From Pseudomonadota bacterium (lineage in GTDB: Bacteria > Pseudomonadota > Alphaproteobacteria > Rhizobiales > Methylopilaceae): a stretch of 64,000 nucleotides of DNA. The notes beneath the pieces are model-generated. The model was not told the origin of the DNA. It was given only the letters and a program-made list of their open reading frames with translations, and made no database searches. Position 1 is the stretch's first letter; each line of letters starts with the position of its first letter. The stretch covers positions 7,501-71,500 of the forward strand of contig JAEWFF010000004.1 of the NCBI GenBank assembly GCA_023388965.1, read 5' to 3'. The position numbers were made by a program, and so were the translations under genes. Positions 1 to 8,631 of the stretch are shown one piece after another.

Positions 1-394
1 TCTCGCCGCGCTGCCCCGCCAGCCCGAATTCGAAACTGTCGGCGATCATGCGCGCGCGCCCGGCAAAGACCGGGGCGGCCTGCGGCACGACTTCGCGCGC
101 CGTTGCCTCGAACAGATCGAGCCAGCGGTCGAAATGTTCGGGCCTTATCTGATCGGCAAGGAGGAGATGGGCCCGCATCGGATGGCCCTCGAAGCGGCGC
201 GTGCGCAAGACGACCGCCGACCAGAAATCGCACAATTTCGCCAGGTGCTCCGGCCAGTCATCGACCTGTGCGTTGAAAATCGGGCCGATCAGTTCGTCCT
301 CGCGGACGCGGGCGTAGAACGTATGGACCAGATCGCGGATCTCGTCCTCACTGACATCGGCCAGTTTCGAATCAAATCTTGGCGTCTGGGTCAT
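1..394 (-). CDS. Group III truncated haemoglobin (partial, 3' end outside window)
   Basis: The reading frame starts at an ATG (394..392) and runs open to the left edge, giving about 131 residues. It begins MTQTPRFDSK and contains FYARVREDELIGPIF, a DWPEHLAKLCDFWS stretch, FEGHPMRAH and HFDRWLDLF, which together are characteristic of group III (P-type) truncated globins. These are small cytoplasmic haem proteins proposed to bind oxygen or act in NO or redox chemistry; the function of group III members is poorly defined. The C-terminus lies beyond the window. It diverges from the Rnk-type gene, and 296 bases separate the two starts. Family assignment is by motif reading only. Confidence 0.85.
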   Translation of the reverse strand, partial: MTQTPRFDSKLADVSEDEIRDLVHTFYARVREDELIGPIFNAQVDDWPEHLAKLCDFWSAVVLRTRRFEGHPMRAHLLLADQIRPEHFDRWLDLFEATAREVVPQAAPVFAGRARMIADSFEFGLAGQRGE

Positions 395-690
395 GGTCCC
401 GCCCCTCGCTGGCGTGCCCGGTCCCCTCTAGATGCGCCACAGGCCGGGAGTTGACAATGCGGCAGATCGCTCCCAGCTTGAAGGCATGATGATGTACCGA
501 GCCCCGACGCCCAAGCGCATTTTCTTGCGGGTCGCCCCTATCGCGGGATTCTGACCCCCGGCTCGGACCGCGCCCCGAGCCGTGGGGCGCCGCTTATCAT
601 CTGTTTTCAGCGGCAGTTCTACCAAGGCGCTCTTCAAATAAAACACCCAAAAGAGATGCGCGCGCATGGCGCCGCGCGAGGAGAACGACC

Positions 691-1188
691 GTGAACACAA
701 ACCGCACCGCTTCCCTGCCGGACATCGTGCTCAGCGAATCCGAGCATGCCAGCCTGATGAATCTCGCTTCCGAGGCCGAAGACCGGCTTCCGGGCGTCGG
801 CGAGGCGCTTCTGGCCGAGCTCGACAGGGCGGCCATCGTCGCGTCCCAGGACATGCCGGACGACATCGTGCGCATGGGATCGAGCGTGCTTTATCGTTCG
901 GATGACGGTGCGGAGCGCGAGGTGCGGCTCGTCTATCCGGCCAAGGCCGATATTGCGGAAGGTCTCATTTCCGTCATGACCCCGATCGGCGCGGCGCTGA
1001 TCGGCATGAAGGAAGGCTCGAGCATCGACTGGACCGCGCGCGACGGCCGCGAGCATCGCCTGACCGTGCTGCGGGTCCGCCAGGAGGCGGAAGAGGCCAG
1101 CAATGTGCGCGAACTGCGCCCGCGCCCGGCCCCGCATCTGCCGTTCGACAATGGCGATGGGGACGATCCGGGCCCGCAGGCGGCGTGA
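691..1188 (+). CDS. Rnk-type nucleoside diphosphate kinase regulator (GreA/GreB C-terminal domain)
   Basis: A 165-residue protein with a GTG start preceded by AGGAG at a spacing of 7. Its C-terminal half (about residues 55–140) has the GreA/GreB-like FKBP fold signature seen in Rnk: V-Y-P-A-K-A-D, then S-V-M-T-P-I-G-A-A-L-I-G, then W-T-A-R-D-G-R-E-H-R-L-T-V-L. The N-terminal part is short, with no long Gre coiled coil. That favours Rnk, which binds RNA polymerase and affects NDP kinase and alginate control in gammaproteobacteria, over a transcript-cleavage factor. The last ~25 residues are acidic and proline-rich. A palindromic repeat cluster follows. Confidence 0.8.
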   Translation: MNTNRTASLPDIVLSESEHASLMNLASEAEDRLPGVGEALLAELDRAAIVASQDMPDDIVRMGSSVLYRSDDGAEREVRLVYPAKADIAEGLISVMTPIGAALIGMKEGSSIDWTARDGREHRLTVLRVRQEAEEASNVRELRPRPAPHLPFDNGDGDDPGPQAA

Positions 1189-1243
1189 GGACGGACTACA
1201 TCCCTTTCCTGAAAGGGGAGGGAGAAAGCCTCAACATACCCAA

Positions 1244-1443
1244 ACCCTCATCCTGAGCCGGGCGCGTAGCGCCCGTCGAAGCACGGCGGCACGTGGGGTT
1301 GCCCTCCCTCCCCTGAAAGGGGAGGGCGACTCGCGCCGACAGGGCGCGAGCGGGGTGGGGTGATACGACGATGCCCGCTGATTGCCCCCACCCCGCTCGT
1401 GCTTCGCACGAGTCGACCCTCCCCCGCTTCGCGGAGGAGGGAT
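1244..1443. repeat. Cluster of REP-like palindromic intergenic repeats
   Basis: Three palindromic elements are packed between the Rnk-type gene and clpB. Bases 1244–1285 match the CTCATCCTGAG...CGTCGAAG type also found inverted near 23830–23872. Bases 1301–1361 carry a CCTCCCCTGAAAGGGGAGGG hairpin followed by GGGGTGGGG. Bases 1385–1443 are an inverted relative (CCCCACCCC ... CTTCGCGGAGG). The paired inverted arrangement resembles BIME/REP structures. No coding potential was seen. Such elements may act as transcription barriers at the clpB 3' end. Confidence 0.7.
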
Positions 1444-1449
1444 GGAGAG

Positions 1450-4080
1450 TTACGCCGCAGCATCCTTTGCCGCTTCGTTGATATGGATGCCGTCCGGGCC
1501 GGCGGAGATCGTCACCGTCGAGCCGTCATGGATCGCTCCGGACAACAGCTCTTCGGCCAGCTTGTCCTGAACATTCTTCTGGATCACGCGCTTCAGCGGG
1601 CGCGCGCCATAGGCCGGATCATACCCCTTTTCCGCAAGCCAGCCGCGCGCCGAGGAATCGAGATCGAGCGTGATCTTGCGATCCTCCAGCAGCTTCTGCA
1701 GCCGCTTGAACTGGATATCGACGATCGCGCCCATCTGGTCCTTCTGCAGGCGATGGAAGACGACGATCTCGTCGATCCGGTTGATGAATTCCGGCCGGAA
1801 GTGCTTGCGCACAGCGCCCATGACGAGATCGTAAGCCTCCTCGTCGCTGACCACCCGGTCGCCGTGATCGCTGCCGAGCGCAAAGCCCATCGGCTGGCGC
1901 GGATCGGCCAGAAACTCGGCGCCGAGATTGGACGTCATGACAATCAGCGTATTGCGGAAATCGACCGTACGCCCCTGCCCGTCCGTCAGCCGCCCGTCGT
2001 CCAAGACCTGCAGCAGCACGTTGAACACGTCCTGATGCGCCTTCTCGACCTCGTCGAACAGAACGACCTGGTATGGACGGCGGCGCACGGCCTCCGTCAG
2101 CGAACCACCCTCCTCATAGCCGACATAGCCGGGCGGCGCGCCGATGAGCCGGGAGACGGAATGCTTCTCCATGTATTCCGACATATCGATACGCACGAGC
2201 GCCGTGTCGTCGTCGAACAGGAATTCGGCGAGCGCCTTCGTAAGCTCCGTCTTGCCGACGCCGGTCGGGCCGAGGAACAGGAACGAGCCGATCGGCCGGT
2301 TCGGGTCCTGAAGGCCGGCGCGGGCACGGCGCACCGCGGTCGAGACCGCCTTGACCGCCTCTTCCTGACCGATGACGCGCGCAGCCAGCGCCTCTTCCAT
2401 CTTGAGCAGCTTCTCGCGCTCGCCTTCGAGCATCTTGTCGACCGGCACGCCGGTCCAGCGCGAGACGACGCCGGCGATGTGATTCGGGGTCACGACCTCC
2501 GGCTCGTCGTTCGAGACGCCGCTCGACTCGATCTCGGCGAGTTTTTTCTCGAGATCGGGGATGATGCTGTAGGTCAGTTCGCCCGCGCGCTGGTATTGGC
2601 CCTCGCGCTGCGCCTTGCCGAGATCGATCTTGGCGGCGTCGATCTTCTTCTTCAGTTCGGCCGCACCGCCGATCTTGGACTTCTCGTTTTCCCAGCGGGC
2701 GCGCTGGGCGCTCGCTTCTTCTTCGAGCGAGACGAGTTCCTGCTTCAGGCGCTCCAGACGATCCTTCGAGGCCGCGTCCTTCTCCTGTTCGAGCGCGATC
2801 TGCTCGATCTTCAGGCGCATGATCTCCCGGTCGAGCGAATCGAGCGATTCGGGCTTCGAATCAAGCTGCATGCGCAGCCGCGAAGCGGCCTCGTCCACGA
2901 GGTCGATGGCCTTGTCCGGCAGGAAGCGGTCGGTGATGTAGCGATTCGAAAGCGTCGCAGCCGACACCAGCGCCGAATCGGAAATCTTCACGCCGTGATG
3001 GGCCTCGTATTTCTCTTTCAGCCCGCGCAGGATCGAGATCGTGTCCTCCACGGTCGGCTCGGGCACGAAGACCGGCTGGAAGCGCCGCGCCAGCGCCGCG
3101 TCCTTTTCGACATGCTTGCGGTATTCATCAAGCGTGGTCGCGCCGACGCAGTGAAGCTCGCCGCGCGCGAGCGCCGGCTTCAGCAGATTCGAGGCGTCCA
3201 TCGCGCCATCGGTCTTCCCGGCGCCAACAAGCGTGTGCATCTCGTCGATGAACAGGACGATCTCGCCGGCGGCGGCGGTCACTTCCTGCAGAACCGATTT
3301 CAGCCGCTCCTCGAATTCGCCGCGATATTTCGCGCCGGCGATCAGCGCGCCCATATCGAGCGCGAGCAGCTTCTTGTCCTTGAGCGATTCGGGCACGTCG
3401 CCGTTGACGATTCGCTGGGCGAGTCCCTCGACGATGGCGGTCTTGCCGACGCCCGGCTCGCCGATCAGCACCGGATTGTTCTTGGTGCGCCGCGCCAGAA
3501 CCTGGATCGTGCGGCGAATTTCCTCGTCGCGCCCGATCACGGGATCGACCTTGCCGTCGCGGGCGGCCTGGGTGAGATCGCGCGCATAGCGCTTCAGGGC
3601 ATCGTACGCATTTTCGGCGGATGCCGAATCGGCGGTGCGGCCCTTGCGCAATTCCTCGATGGCGGCGTTCAGTTCCTTCGGCGTGACGCCGGCCTTCGCC
3701 AGCGCCTTGCCGGCTTCGGACGATTTGTCGGCGGCCAGCGCCAGCAGCAGACGCTCGACGGTGACGAAATTGTCGCCGGCCTTCTCGGCCAGATCCTCGG
3801 CGGACTGGAAGGCGCGCGCGGTTGCGGGGGCGAGATAGATCTGGCCCGTGCCGCCCTCGACCTTCGGGATCTTTTTCAGCGCCGCCTCGGTTTCGGCCAG
3901 AGCCTCGCGCGAGCGCCCGCCCGCACGGTCGATCAGCCCCGCCGCGAGCCCTTCGGGATCGTCGAGCAGAACTTTCAGAATATGTTCGGGAAGAAATTGC
4001 TGGTGGCCCTCGCGCAGCGCGAGGCCCTGGGCGGATTGGAGGAAACCGCGAACCCGTTCGGTGTATTTCTCGATATTCAT
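1450..4080 (-). CDS. clpB: ATP-dependent disaggregase ClpB
   Basis: An 876-residue Hsp100 chaperone of usual length (E. coli 857). It has an N-terminal Clp repeat domain (1–145), a first AAA+ domain with Walker A GEPGVGKT at 207–214, and the long coiled-coil middle domain (about 410–525, rich in E, K, L, Q). A second AAA+ domain carries GPTGVGKT near 607 and the GYVG pore loop (APPGYVGYE). It works with DnaK to resolubilise aggregated proteins in the cytoplasm. The start is the ATG of MNIEKYTERV, the canonical family N-terminus. It is transcribed alone, and an RpoH-type sigma factor is encoded elsewhere in the window. Confidence 0.98.
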   Translation of the reverse strand: MNIEKYTERVRGFLQSAQGLALREGHQQFLPEHILKVLLDDPEGLAAGLIDRAGGRSREALAETEAALKKIPKVEGGTGQIYLAPATARAFQSAEDLAEKAGDNFVTVERLLLALAADKSSEAGKALAKAGVTPKELNAAIEELRKGRTADSASAENAYDALKRYARDLTQAARDGKVDPVIGRDEEIRRTIQVLARRTKNNPVLIGEPGVGKTAIVEGLAQRIVNGDVPESLKDKKLLALDMGALIAGAKYRGEFEERLKSVLQEVTAAAGEIVLFIDEMHTLVGAGKTDGAMDASNLLKPALARGELHCVGATTLDEYRKHVEKDAALARRFQPVFVPEPTVEDTISILRGLKEKYEAHHGVKISDSALVSAATLSNRYITDRFLPDKAIDLVDEAASRLRMQLDSKPESLDSLDREIMRLKIEQIALEQEKDAASKDRLERLKQELVSLEEEASAQRARWENEKSKIGGAAELKKKIDAAKIDLGKAQREGQYQRAGELTYSIIPDLEKKLAEIESSGVSNDEPEVVTPNHIAGVVSRWTGVPVDKMLEGEREKLLKMEEALAARVIGQEEAVKAVSTAVRRARAGLQDPNRPIGSFLFLGPTGVGKTELTKALAEFLFDDDTALVRIDMSEYMEKHSVSRLIGAPPGYVGYEEGGSLTEAVRRRPYQVVLFDEVEKAHQDVFNVLLQVLDDGRLTDGQGRTVDFRNTLIVMTSNLGAEFLADPRQPMGFALGSDHGDRVVSDEEAYDLVMGAVRKHFRPEFINRIDEIVVFHRLQKDQMGAIVDIQFKRLQKLLEDRKITLDLDSSARGWLAEKGYDPAYGARPLKRVIQKNVQDKLAEELLSGAIHDGSTVTISAGPDGIHINEAAKDAAA

Positions 4081-4249
4081 AAGCAGGACCCTTCTTCCGC
4101 CGCCGTCTTGCGCTGAAGCCCGGCACCGGCCATGAGATCAAGGCCCCTCCTGGAGGCGGCCTTTGCAGCCTATGTGGGAGCCTTCCCCCGCCTGGAAAAG
4201 ACCTCAACGCGCAGGCAGGCGGATTTTCACCGATCCCGAAGGAAACGGC

Positions 4250-5020
4250 ATGATCTCGGTCAATGCGCTGTTGCGGTATCCCGTCAAAGGCCTGACGGCC
4301 GAACAGGTCGACGGCATTTCCATCGGAACGGGCGAAACTTTTCCCGCGGACCGGGCCTTCGCCGTCGAGAACGGCCCGTCGGGTTTCGATCCGGCCGCGC
4401 CGGCCTGGCTGCCCAAAGCGAAGTTTCTGTGCTGGATGAAACATCCGAAGCTCGCGCGGCTCGTCAGCCGCTACGACGATTCGTCGGGCGTGCTGTCGGT
4501 CGAAAGCCCCGATGCCTCAGCCTCCGGCCATCTCGGCAGCGCCGACGGCCGCGCCGCCATCGAAACTTTCCTGACGGCCTATATGGGCGAGGAGGCGCGC
4601 AAACCGCTGCGTCTTCTGCAGGCACCCGGCCACAGTTTCTCGGATGTGGCGCGAAAGGTCGTCTCGTTCATCAATCTCGCAAGCGTGGACGACATCGCCC
4701 GCGCGCTCGGGGTCCATGTCGACCCGGCCCGCTTTCGCAGCAATGTCCTTCTCGACGGCCTCCCCGCATGGAGCGAGGCGACCTGGATCGGCAAGGAATT
4801 CACCGTCGGCACCACGCGCTTTCGCGCCGTCAAGACGATCCCGCGCTGCCTCGCAACCCATGTCGATCCGCAAACCGGCACGCGCGATCTCGACGTGATG
4901 GCGACGATCCGCAGTCTGCGCGGCGATATGGATTGCGGGATTTACGCCGAGGTGATCGCCCCCGGCACGATGGCGCGGGGCGACGAGTTAAGGCTGGCCC
5001 AGCCCGAGCTCGGCTTTTAG
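4250..5020 (+). CDS. MOSC domain-containing protein
   Basis: A 256-residue protein with an N-terminal MOSC beta-barrel (begins MISVNALLRYPVKGL; PVKG is typical) and a C-terminal MOSC domain. The latter contains the conserved cysteine in R-C-L-A-T-H-V-D-P-Q-T-G-T. MOSC proteins bind molybdenum cofactor or transfer sulfur, as in MOCO sulfurase and YcbX/mARC relatives; the substrate cannot be read here. The start ATG at 4250 was chosen because the family motif begins at once, and GAAGGAA lies just upstream. The 3' end overlaps the convergent gene by 33 bases. A Mo-dependent formate dehydrogenase is encoded elsewhere in the window, but no direct link is evident. Confidence 0.85.
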   Translation: MISVNALLRYPVKGLTAEQVDGISIGTGETFPADRAFAVENGPSGFDPAAPAWLPKAKFLCWMKHPKLARLVSRYDDSSGVLSVESPDASASGHLGSADGRAAIETFLTAYMGEEARKPLRLLQAPGHSFSDVARKVVSFINLASVDDIARALGVHVDPARFRSNVLLDGLPAWSEATWIGKEFTVGTTRFRAVKTIPRCLATHVDPQTGTRDLDVMATIRSLRGDMDCGIYAEVIAPGTMARGDELRLAQPELGF

Positions 5021-5590
5021 CTCCGGGCCGCGCGCCGTGATCTCGGCCCTGAGCTCCCCGAGCAGGCGGGGCTCGTCCTGCCGCATCCGCTCGATCGCCC
5101 GTTCGTAATCGGGCCTTTGCGGCAGATCGGGAATGCGCGGATCGGTGTGGAGAGCGAGGGTGACCTTATCCTCGGCCAGCTTCCCGATCAGGCTGAGGCG
5201 CGTGAAAGGCGAGGTGAATCCCGCTTCGCCGTACAGCCATTCGGCGGCGGCCACGCCCGTCAGATTGTTGCGCAGATCCTTGTAGACCTCGGGCGACCAG
5301 TCGGTCGAGGGTTTGACATAGGTCTCGGCCCGCTCGTTCCACTCGCCGAGCGTAATGACGGCGGCGGCGGCGCACTCCGGCCCGAGGACGAGTCGCGCCA
5401 GCGAATAGACCTCGGCCGCCGCATAGGCATGCTTCAGCCCGTTGTGATCGGCAGGGCCAAGCCCCGGCCTCTTCTGGATTTCGAGAGAGGCCGCGCGGGA
5501 AAACCCGTGCAGCACAAGCCCCGGAATCGCAACCGCCAGAAAGGCGGCGCACAAGGCGCCGAGAACCAGCGCGCGCGGACGTATGTTCAT
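4988..5590 (-). CDS. Uncharacterised exported or membrane-anchored protein
   Basis: A 200-residue protein with one N-terminal hydrophobic segment (about residues 7–27), so probably a signal anchor or signal peptide. The rest is soluble, and contains NGLKHAYAAAEVY and W-N-E-R-A-E-T-Y-V-K. The N-x-x-x-H-A-Y-x-x-A pattern recalls small DUF6973-like domains, but this is only a resemblance. It lies downstream of the DUF4167 gene on the same strand (75-base gap), and its end overlaps the MOSC gene by 33 bases in convergent orientation. No function is assigned. Confidence 0.6.
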   Translation of the reverse strand: MNIRPRALVLGALCAAFLAVAIPGLVLHGFSRAASLEIQKRPGLGPADHNGLKHAYAAAEVYSLARLVLGPECAAAAVITLGEWNERAETYVKPSTDWSPEVYKDLRNNLTGVAAAEWLYGEAGFTSPFTRLSLIGKLAEDKVTLALHTDPRIPDLPQRPDYERAIERMRQDEPRLLGELRAEITARGPELKAELGLGQP

Positions 5591-5665
5591 GATCGGTACA
5601 TACGCGCCTGCGGCCGCGAGCGCGACCGGTGACAGCCGCGCTCCATCCGCAGGTTCGGGAGGCGA

Positions 5666-6382
5666 TTACTCGCCCGGAGCAACTTCGGGTTCGGCACTCG
5701 GCGGCGCGGAGCCTTCCGGTCCGCCGGCCTCGCTCTGGCCGTCGCGGCCATAGCGGCCGCCGAAACGGCGGTTGTTGCGCCGCGGGCGGCTCGGACGTTC
5801 GCCCTCAGTGCGTTCCTGGGCTTCGCCGCCGCCGGTGATGAACGCCGGCAGGCTCGATTCGGACCCGCCATTGTAGGGGCGCGCCTCGCGTGGCTCACGC
5901 TGTTCACGAGGCTCACGCTGTTCGCGCGGCTCCCGTTGCTCGCGCGGCTGCGGCTGGCCTTCGCCCTGATAGGGCTGGGGCGCATTCTGCGGATAGGCCT
6001 GCTGCTGGCGCTCCCCGCCCTGCGGATGGCCGTCGAAGCCATTGGTCTGCTGGTCGCCGCTCTCGTCGTCCATGTCGTCGTCGTCGGAGCGGCCGAAGCC
6101 GGGCTGGCCGCCCTGATGCTGCGGAAACTGCGGCTGGTTGGCGGCGACGATGCGGAAATAGTGCTCGGCGTGCTGGAGATAGTTCTCCGCCGCCACCGGA
6201 TCGCCCGACGACTGCGCGTCCCGCGCAAGCTGTACGTATTTTTCGGCGATGTGAGACGCCGTGCCGCGGATTTTGACGTCCGGGCCGTTCGACTCGTAAC
6301 TCCGGTTGAGCGGATTTGGTCCCTTGCGGTTGTTGTTGTTACGACCGCGCATACGCTTCTGATGCTGCTGACCTTGCCTCAT
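5666..6382 (-). CDS. DUF4167 domain protein
   Basis: A 238-residue protein starting MRQGQQHQKRMRGRNNNN, with the DUF4167 core at residues 1–75. The core is a basic Asn/Arg-rich segment, then RSYESNGPDVKIRGT and HIAEKYVQLARDAQSSGD. The remainder is low complexity: Gln/Pro-rich, then tandem REQREP repeats, then an acidic tail. The domain is largely alphaproteobacterial. The basic N-terminus suggests nucleic-acid contact, but its function is unknown to me. The position next to prmC–prfA–ptsP is conserved in Rhizobiales. An in-frame start 54 bases upstream was rejected because the family begins at MRQGQQ. Confidence 0.85.
   Translation of the reverse strand: MRQGQQHQKRMRGRNNNNRKGPNPLNRSYESNGPDVKIRGTASHIAEKYVQLARDAQSSGDPVAAENYLQHAEHYFRIVAANQPQFPQHQGGQPGFGRSDDDDMDDESGDQQTNGFDGHPQGGERQQQAYPQNAPQPYQGEGQPQPREQREPREQREPREQREPREARPYNGGSESSLPAFITGGGEAQERTEGERPSRPRRNNRRFGGRYGRDGQSEAGGPEGSAPPSAEPEVAPGE
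5889..5950. repeat. 18-bp tandem repeat inside the DUF4167 gene
   Basis: About 3.4 copies of an 18-bp unit (CGNGGCTCACGCTGTTCN on the plus strand) occur in the coding region. On the minus strand they encode Arg-Glu-Gln-Arg-Glu-Pro repeats. Units start at 5889, 5907, 5925 and 5943, with divergence rising to the right. The period is a multiple of three, so copy-number change would keep the frame. Confidence 0.75.
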
Positions 6383-6709
6383 AGCTCTCAAATCTTTGCG
6401 TGTTAAAGCCCCCACCACCGGCGTACGGCAAGGCACCCGGCATTCTTGCCGTTATGCCGCGACCGCGTCTGATCGCCGGAATTTCGTATGCATCGGATCG
6501 CAAGGCCCCAGTGGCGAATCCGATACCGCTCAATCCTAAAGTGCCGGGCCAGTGGCCTCGAGCGTCCCGCAGTGAGCGACTTTTCGTAGAACCGCGACCG
6601 GCCCTTCCAGGCCTTTAGTTATCGCCGAAGCCCTCTAGCTCCAGCCCATCCAACGGTTCGTGATCGATATGAAAATAGCGCGCCGCGCCTCCCATTCCAA
6701 GTGGGAATT
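6383..6709. other. Intergenic region between prmC 3' end and DUF4167 5' end
   Basis: A gap of 327 bases with no convincing gene. It presumably holds the promoter for the minus-strand DUF4167 gene. A short inverted repeat TCCCA...TGGGA followed by ATTTT lies at 6690–6710, just past the prmC stop codon, but its T-run is on the plus strand, so it is a weak terminator candidate for prmC. Confidence 0.4.
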
Positions 6710-7555
6710 TTACCGCCCAACAACAAGAGCGCGTGGAATCCCCGCAAGATCGCACCGCGCCGGCCCGGCCACCGCAAGCCCCGCTTGGGCCATTATGGCG
6801 GCCACATCGGCCTCCTGCCCCTGTCCGAGTTCGAGAATCATCGTCCCCGAAGGCGTCAGCCGGCGGACGGCCACATCGGCCAGGGCCCGATAGGCGTCCA
6901 GCCCGTCCGGGCCACCATCCAGCGCCAGGGAAGGATCGTGAATCCGGACCTCCGGCTGCAATTCTTCGATCTCGGCCCTTGGAATATAGGGAGGATTCGA
7001 CACGATCAGGTCGAATTGGCCCTCCGCCGCCGCATCCCAGTCCGAGATCGCGAAGCCGGCCCGGTCGCCGAGCCCCGAGGCCTTTGCGTTGCGGCGGGCG
7101 GTGGCGACAGCGCCTTCCGCCAGATCGAGCCCGAGGCCCGAGGCCTCGGGAAATTCATGCAGCACGGCCAGCAGCAGGCAGCCGGTCCCGGTCCCGAGAT
7201 CGAGCACCCTCAGCGGCTCGGCGCGACCGAATGCCGCTATGGCGGCATCGACCAGGGTTTCGGTTTCCGGGCGGGGAACGAGGGTATCGACCGAAAGCTC
7301 GAATCTCAGTCCCCAGAACTCCTTATGGCCCAGAATGCGGGCCACCGGCTCGCCCGCGGCGCGGCGCGCCACCATGCTCTCGAGGGCAACCGCCCCCTCG
7401 GGCGAGGCGCATTCATCCTGCGCGGCGATCAATTCGGCATCGCTCAGCCGCAGGGCGTATTTGACGAGGACGCGTGCGTCGAGGTCAGGCGAATCCACCT
7501 TCGCCATCCTCAGCCGCTCCGCCGCCGTTTTCAGAAGCTCGGCCCGCGTCTTCAC
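6710..7555 (-). CDS. prmC: Release factor glutamine methyltransferase PrmC
   Basis: A 281-residue N5-glutamine methyltransferase that modifies the GGQ glutamine of release factors using S-adenosylmethionine. It has an N-terminal helical bundle (1–85), the SAM-binding DLGTGTG at 119–125, and the catalytic NPPY at 187–190. It directly follows its substrate gene prfA. The ATG overlaps the prfA stop by 4 bases (7552–7555), so translation is probably coupled. Length and motifs are normal for the family (also called HemK). Confidence 0.97.
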   Translation of the reverse strand: MKTRAELLKTAAERLRMAKVDSPDLDARVLVKYALRLSDAELIAAQDECASPEGAVALESMVARRAAGEPVARILGHKEFWGLRFELSVDTLVPRPETETLVDAAIAAFGRAEPLRVLDLGTGTGCLLLAVLHEFPEASGLGLDLAEGAVATARRNAKASGLGDRAGFAISDWDAAAEGQFDLIVSNPPYIPRAEIEELQPEVRIHDPSLALDGGPDGLDAYRALADVAVRRLTPSGTMILELGQGQEADVAAIMAQAGLAVAGPARCDLAGIPRALVVGR

Positions 7556-8631
7556 CCTTCCGCCTCGGCGGCCAGAAGCCGCGCCTGATGCTCGGCCACC
7601 AGCGCGCCGACGATGTCGCCGAGGCCGGGGCCCGCGATGATCTCGGGAAGATTATAGAGCGTCAGATTGATCCGGTGATCGGTCACGCGCCCCTGCGGGA
7701 AATTATAGGTGCGGATGCGCTCGGAACGGTCGCCCGACCCCACCTGCCCCTTGCGCTCGGCGGCGCGGGCGGAATCCTGCGCGGTGCGCTGCTGGTCGAA
7801 CAGTCTGGCGCGCAGCATGGCCATGGCGCGAGCACGGTTCTTGTGCTGCGAGCGCTCGTCCTGCACGGCGACGACGATGCCGCTCGGAATATGGGTGATG
7901 CGCACTGCCGATTCCGTCTTGTTGACGTGCTGGCCGCCCGCGCCCTGCGCCCGGAAGACGTCGATCTTCAGATCCGCCTCGCGGACATCGACATCGACTT
8001 CCTCGGCCTCGGGCAGGACCGCGACGGTTGCCGCCGATGTATGGATGCGCCCCTGCGTCTCGGTGTTGGGCACGCGCTGGACGCGGTGCACACCGGATTC
8101 GAATTTGAGCCGGGCATAGACGCCGCGGCCCTCGACGCTGGCTATGATCTCGCGATAGCCGCCCGAAGTACCCTCGCTCGCCGACAGCACCTCGACCTTC
8201 CAGCCCTGAAGATCGGCATATCGTGAGTACATGCGAAACAGATCGCCCGCGAAAATGGCGGCCTCGTCGCCGCCGGTGCCCGCGCGCACTTCGAGCAGGA
8301 CACCGCGTTCATCCGCCGCGTCCTTGGGCAGCAGCAGAAGGCGCAGTTCCTGTTCGCGGCTTTCGAGAAGTTCGGACTTCTCGTCATATTCCGCGCGAGC
8401 GAGATCGCGCATCTCGCCGTCGGCGGAGCTGTCTTCCGACAGCGCCTTCAATTCGGCGATCTCCGCTTTCAGCGCCTTCCAGCTTTTGACCGCCTCGACC
8501 AGTTCCTCCAGTTCGGAGCGCTCGCGCGTCAGCCGGACGAGCGTCTGCGCGTCGGGCTGTCCGTGCGCGAGTTCGGCATCGATCTCATCGAACCTTCGGA
8601 CGAGTGTGTCGAGTTTTTCGGCCGGGATCAT
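7552..8631 (-). CDS. prfA: Peptide chain release factor 1
   Basis: RF1 of 359 residues (E. coli 360), which recognises UAA and UAG and triggers peptidyl-tRNA hydrolysis on the ribosome. GGQ lies at 232–234 in GAGGQHVNKTESAVR. The codon-recognition region around residues 185–200 (RVPNTETQGRIHTS) is of RF1 type. It is flanked by ptsP and prmC with 4-base overlaps on both sides. RF1 does not read UGA, so it does not compete with selenocysteine insertion at the fdnG UGA; RF2 would. Confidence 0.97.
   Translation of the reverse strand: MIPAEKLDTLVRRFDEIDAELAHGQPDAQTLVRLTRERSELEELVEAVKSWKALKAEIAELKALSEDSSADGEMRDLARAEYDEKSELLESREQELRLLLLPKDAADERGVLLEVRAGTGGDEAAIFAGDLFRMYSRYADLQGWKVEVLSASEGTSGGYREIIASVEGRGVYARLKFESGVHRVQRVPNTETQGRIHTSAATVAVLPEAEEVDVDVREADLKIDVFRAQGAGGQHVNKTESAVRITHIPSGIVVAVQDERSQHKNRARAMAMLRARLFDQQRTAQDSARAAERKGQVGSGDRSERIRTYNFPQGRVTDHRINLTLYNLPEIIAGPGLGDIVGALVAEHQARLLAAEAEG

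Noticed and set aside
1360..4116. 918-codon open frame on the plus strand opposite clpB
   Set aside because: It is antisense to an unmistakable ClpB with all motifs; long shadow frames are expected in GC-rich DNA.
5889..5950. CRISPR-like repeat array
   Set aside because: The 18-base repeats are contiguous, in frame and encode Arg-Glu-Gln repeats; there are no spacers or cas genes.
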